Positions 61,792-64,000 of a stretch of 64,000 nucleotides of DNA are shown here, in pieces. The position numbers were made by a program, and so were the translations under genes. Below the pieces are notes generated by a model that saw only the letters and a list, made by a program, of their open reading frames with translations, ran no database searches and was not told the origin of the DNA. The stretch lies in NCBI RefSeq assembly GCF_014191985.1, contig NZ_JACHXI010000001.1:463166-527165 (forward strand). Reading direction: 5' to 3'. This stretch comes from Azomonas macrocytogenes (GTDB lineage Bacteria > Pseudomonadota > Gammaproteobacteria > Pseudomonadales > Pseudomonadaceae). Each line of letters begins with the position of its first letter. Position 1 is the first letter of the stretch.

Positions 61792-62319
61792 ATGAGCTAC
61801 AGCAAGATTCCGGCCGGCAAGGACCTGCCCAACGACATCTACGTCGCCATCGAAATCCCGGCCAACCACGCGCCGATCAAGTACGAAATCGACAAGGACA
61901 GCGATTGCCTGTTCGTCGACCGTTTCATGGCTACCCCGATGTTCTACCCGGCCAACTACGGCTACATCCCCAATACCCTGGCTGACGACGGCGACCCGCT
62001 CGACGTCCTGGTTGTAACCCCCTACCCGGTCAGCCCTGGCGCCGTCATCCGCGCCCGTCCGGTCGGCGTGCTGCACATGACCGACGAAGCCGGCGGCGAC
62101 GCCAAACTGATCGCCGTTCCTCACGAAAAGCTTACCCAGCTCTACAACCACGTGCAGGAATACACCGACTTGCCAGCACTGCTACTCGAGCAGATCAAGC
62201 ACTTCTTCGAGAACTACAAGGACCTCGAAAAGGGCAAGTGGGTCAAGGTGGAAGGCTGGGGCAATGCCGAGGCTGCCCGAGCCGAAATCAACAAGGCGGT
62301 AGCGGCTTACCAGAAGTAA
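61792..62319 (+). CDS. ppa: Inorganic pyrophosphatase Ppa (family I)
   Basis: A 175-residue soluble pyrophosphatase. The signature [11 protein letters not shown] holds the metal-binding Asp residues; [15 protein letters not shown] and [15 protein letters not shown] flank it. Length matches family I bacterial enzymes. The ATG at 61792 follows ACGGAG. The frame is open far upstream inside mtfA without homology. Confidence 0.96.
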   Translation: MSYSKIPAGKDLPNDIYVAIEIPANHAPIKYEIDKDSDCLFVDRFMATPMFYPANYGYIPNTLADDGDPLDVLVVTPYPVSPGAVIRARPVGVLHMTDEAGGDAKLIAVPHEKLTQLYNHVQEYTDLPALLLEQIKHFFENYKDLEKGKWVKVEGWGNAEAARAEINKAVAAYQK

Positions 62320-62336
62320 ACCAAAACCTCCCCGTG

Positions 62337-62363
62337 AAAGCCGGCCACAAGCCGGCTTTTTTC
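62337..62363 (+). terminator. Intrinsic terminator of ppa
   Basis: AAAGCCGGC (62337-62345) pairs perfectly with GCCGGCTTT (62351-62359), 5-base loop, followed by further T residues. Confidence 0.93.
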
Positions 62364-62667
62364 ATTCTAGAGACCACGTAATACGCGGCATCCAGCGCAA
62401 GCGCGCCGGCCAGCCCATACTTTGACGCGAGTCTGAGCATAAATAAGGCTATTAATGCCACTACCTGAAAAGGCAATGGCATGCCTGGTAATGGAATCGA
62501 CTTCCCTTAACTGAAAATGACCGGCTATTTGCATTCGATTGGACACGTATTGCAAAAGGGATGATCACTGCACAGGCCGCTCGACCGGCACAGTGTGACC
62601 AGAAGCGGCCGGTGGGAACTGGCAGAAACCGGCCAAAAGGGAACGTTCCTCGGTCGCCTCTAGGAGG
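62364..62667. other. 304-base intergenic region, ppa to the Lrp-type gene
   Basis: I see no gene, terminator or clear repeat beyond the ppa terminator. Short frames here are not convincing. Confidence 0.5.
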
Positions 62668-63120
62668 CTAAAGCGGTAATTCCCTATCTTGAATCACGCG
62701 TTTCATGACGAGGGTGGACGTCAATCGCTGCACGTTGGGTAGCCCTGAAAGGCTCTCGTCGTAAAGCTTCTGAAACGCTGGCAGATCACGTGCCACCACG
62801 TGCAGCAAATAGTCTGGCTCACCAAACAGACGCTGCGCATCGACTATCTGTGGAATATCAATCAAAGCCGCCTCAAACGCCGCTACAGCGTTGCGATCCC
62901 CCTCGCGCATCGTGACGAAAACGATTGACGAGAAATTGAAACCCAGGGTCGCAGGATCAAGTTGGGCTCGATAACCCTGAATGGCTCCTGCCTCCTCCAA
63001 GGAACGAACTCGACGATGGCAGGGCGATAGACTGAGCCCGACTCGCTCGGCCAGTTCAGTAACCGAGAGCCGACCATTTTTTTGCAGCTCGGCAAGAATC
63101 TTTCTATCAATCCTGTCCAA
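62668..63120 (-). CDS. Lrp/AsnC family transcriptional regulator
   Basis: A 150-residue regulator if read from a TTG at 63120 (GGGGAG 10 bases upstream), which places DRIDRKILAELQKNGRLSV at the family N-terminus. An ATG at 63180 would add 20 atypical residues. The HTH is VTELAERVGLSLSPCHRRVR, followed by the RAM ligand-binding domain. It is divergent from a LysE-type exporter, a pairing that usually means an amino-acid-responsive activator of the exporter. Confidence 0.88.
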   Translation of the reverse strand: MDRIDRKILAELQKNGRLSVTELAERVGLSLSPCHRRVRSLEEAGAIQGYRAQLDPATLGFNFSSIVFVTMREGDRNAVAAFEAALIDIPQIVDAQRLFGEPDYLLHVVARDLPAFQKLYDESLSGLPNVQRLTSTLVMKRVIQDRELPL

Positions 63121-63260
63121 TCGGAATATTCTCCCCAATTTATTCTTTAAACAGATTACTTTGGAAGCATATCCCAGCATGCCATCTATATTCTTCCTTT
63201 CCTAATCAAACCCGATGGCTCGGTGTAAACCCTCGTGCCATCCCTAATTCGGAAAATGAG

Positions 63261-63878
63261 ATGGGCTTCAAAACATTTGCTGCCTTCTGGGCGGTGTCAT
63301 TCCTCTTTGTAATCACACCAGGCGCCGATTGGGCCTATGCCATCTCTGCGGGCCTGCGAGGTCGCGTTGTCGTGCCAGCCGTGGGCGGTTTATTGAGCGG
63401 GCATCTGCTTGCCACATTGATCGTTACAGCAGGTGTTGGCGGAATCGTAGCGGGGGCTCCGGCGGTCATGATGGGAATGACCATTGCAGGCGCTGCTTAC
63501 CTGGTATGGCTTGGCGTCAATTTACTGCGCCACCCATCAGTGCCAAAGGCGGGCACCACTGAAGAGGCAGATTCCTGGCAGCAGTGGGTAATCAAGGGCG
63601 CCTGCATCAGTGGTCTCAATCCCAAGGTGTTTCTGCTGTTCCTGGCGCTACTTCCCCAGTTCACCGAGCCTGCTTCCGCGTGGCCCATTCCTCTTCAAAT
63701 GGTCACATTGGGATTAGTGCATACCCTGAGCTGTGCAGTGGTCTATCTCTTGATCGGCTTCTGCTCCGAGTCCGTGCTTAAAGCACGCCCGCGTGCTGCG
63801 CTATTGGTCAGCAACTCCTCCGGGGCGGCCATGATCCTGGTCGGTCTGCTACTGCTCACAGAGCAGGCGCTTGGTTGA
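63261..63878 (+). CDS. LysE/RhtB family amino-acid exporter
   Basis: A 205-residue membrane protein with about six helices. The N-terminal FLFVITPGADWAYAISAGLR is the LysE signature, and GLNPKVFLLFLALLPQF follows in the middle. Such proteins export amino acids or homoserine lactone-like compounds. The substrate cannot be told from sequence; the divergent Lrp regulator suggests an amino acid. Confidence 0.9.
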   Translation: MGFKTFAAFWAVSFLFVITPGADWAYAISAGLRGRVVVPAVGGLLSGHLLATLIVTAGVGGIVAGAPAVMMGMTIAGAAYLVWLGVNLLRHPSVPKAGTTEEADSWQQWVIKGACISGLNPKVFLLFLALLPQFTEPASAWPIPLQMVTLGLVHTLSCAVVYLLIGFCSESVLKARPRAALLVSNSSGAAMILVGLLLLTEQALG

Positions 63879-63905
63879 ACAAAAAAGAAGCGAACATGAG
63901 CGAAC

Positions 63906-64000
63906 TGAACCTGTCCCCTGAGAACGGACGCCAAGAAGCACGGGGTCAAGCGGCCTGCTTCATCTTCCTGGCATAGTCGTTGGGCGACAGGTAGCCAAGC
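63906..64000. mobile_element. End of an IS3-family insertion sequence (partial)
   Basis: The window ends inside an insertion sequence. The 3' end of a transposase gene lies on the minus strand, and the stretch outside its stop begins TGAACCTGTCCCC, like the TGAACC ends of several IS3-family elements. The true terminus cannot be fixed without the other end. Confidence 0.6.
63946..64000 (-). CDS. IS3-family transposase OrfB, C-terminal fragment at window edge
   Basis: The last 17 codons read LGYLSPNDYARKMKQAA before a TGA stop. LGYLSP is the C-terminal hallmark of IS3-family OrfB transposases, just after the catalytic DDE core. The rest lies outside the window. Confidence 0.75.
   Translation of the reverse strand, partial: LGYLSPNDYARKMKQAA

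Overview
The window is a 64 kb stretch of chromosome from a gammaproteobacterium of the Pseudomonadaceae. The evidence is gene order and protein identity: murU-amgK divergent from lptD-surA-pdxA-rsmA-apaG-apaH-glpE; cca, folK, folB, tsaD, rpsU-dnaG-rpoD; speA with yciH; and a thiO/fimT-fimU-pilVWXY1-pilE block all match pseudomonad arrangements. A CooA-like sensor and a Shethna-type (FeSII) ferredoxin recall Azotobacter, but no nif gene is present, so I do not name a species.

Layout. 1-10.8 kb: outer-membrane and cell-wall housekeeping (DUF3530 protein, DnaJ-like membrane protein, MurU/AmgK cell-wall recycling, LptD, SurA, PdxA, RsmA, ApaG, ApaH, GlpE). 11.2-16.1 kb: the conserved stress trio PrkA (YeaG), YeaH and SpoVR, preceded by a candidate sigma-54 promoter. 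16.1-23.9 kb: cca, folK, folB, tsaD and the macromolecular synthesis operon rpsU-dnaG-rpoD; plsY, expected between folB and tsaD, is missing. 24.0-25.4 kb: a CooA-like CRP/FNR regulator, a tRNA with CAU anticodon (probably Ile2) and a heme-oxygenase-family gene. 25.5-29.1 kb: speA, a SUI1/YciH gene and thiO. 29.2-37.0 kb: the type IV pilus minor pilin and PilY1 operon. 37.4-45.3 kb: a b561 cytochrome, fpr, rlmG, a cold-shock gene, a METTL21-like methyltransferase, an MFS exporter, a Ser/Gly-rich lipoprotein and trmA. 45.8-46.5 kb: two [2Fe-2S] ferredoxins, the second FeSII-like. 46.6-48.9 kb: a small lipoprotein, ubiX and mpl. 49.3-53.3 kb: three alcohol/aldehyde dehydrogenases for short-chain alcohol oxidation. 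54.1-58.2 kb: a FecI/FecR/TonB-receptor signalling system with a Fur-box-like site. 58.6-62.3 kb: eutBC, mtfA and ppa. The right end holds an Lrp-type regulator, a LysE exporter and the edge of an IS3-family element.

The most interesting signals are: (i) the CooA-like heme-sensor homologue, without the redox-switch cysteine, next to a CO-producing enzyme family; (ii) the FeSII-like ferredoxin pair behind a very AT-rich leader; (iii) a siderophore receptor whose signalling domain is GC-rich but whose plug and barrel are AT-rich, suggesting domain replacement; (iv) a MITE-like inverted-repeat element inserted at the adhP stop codon with a flanking direct repeat; (v) a decayed HigB toxin fragment downstream of the receptor; and (vi) loss or relocation of plsY. 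I did not see a wholly new multigene defence or biosynthetic system; most of the window is conserved core genome.
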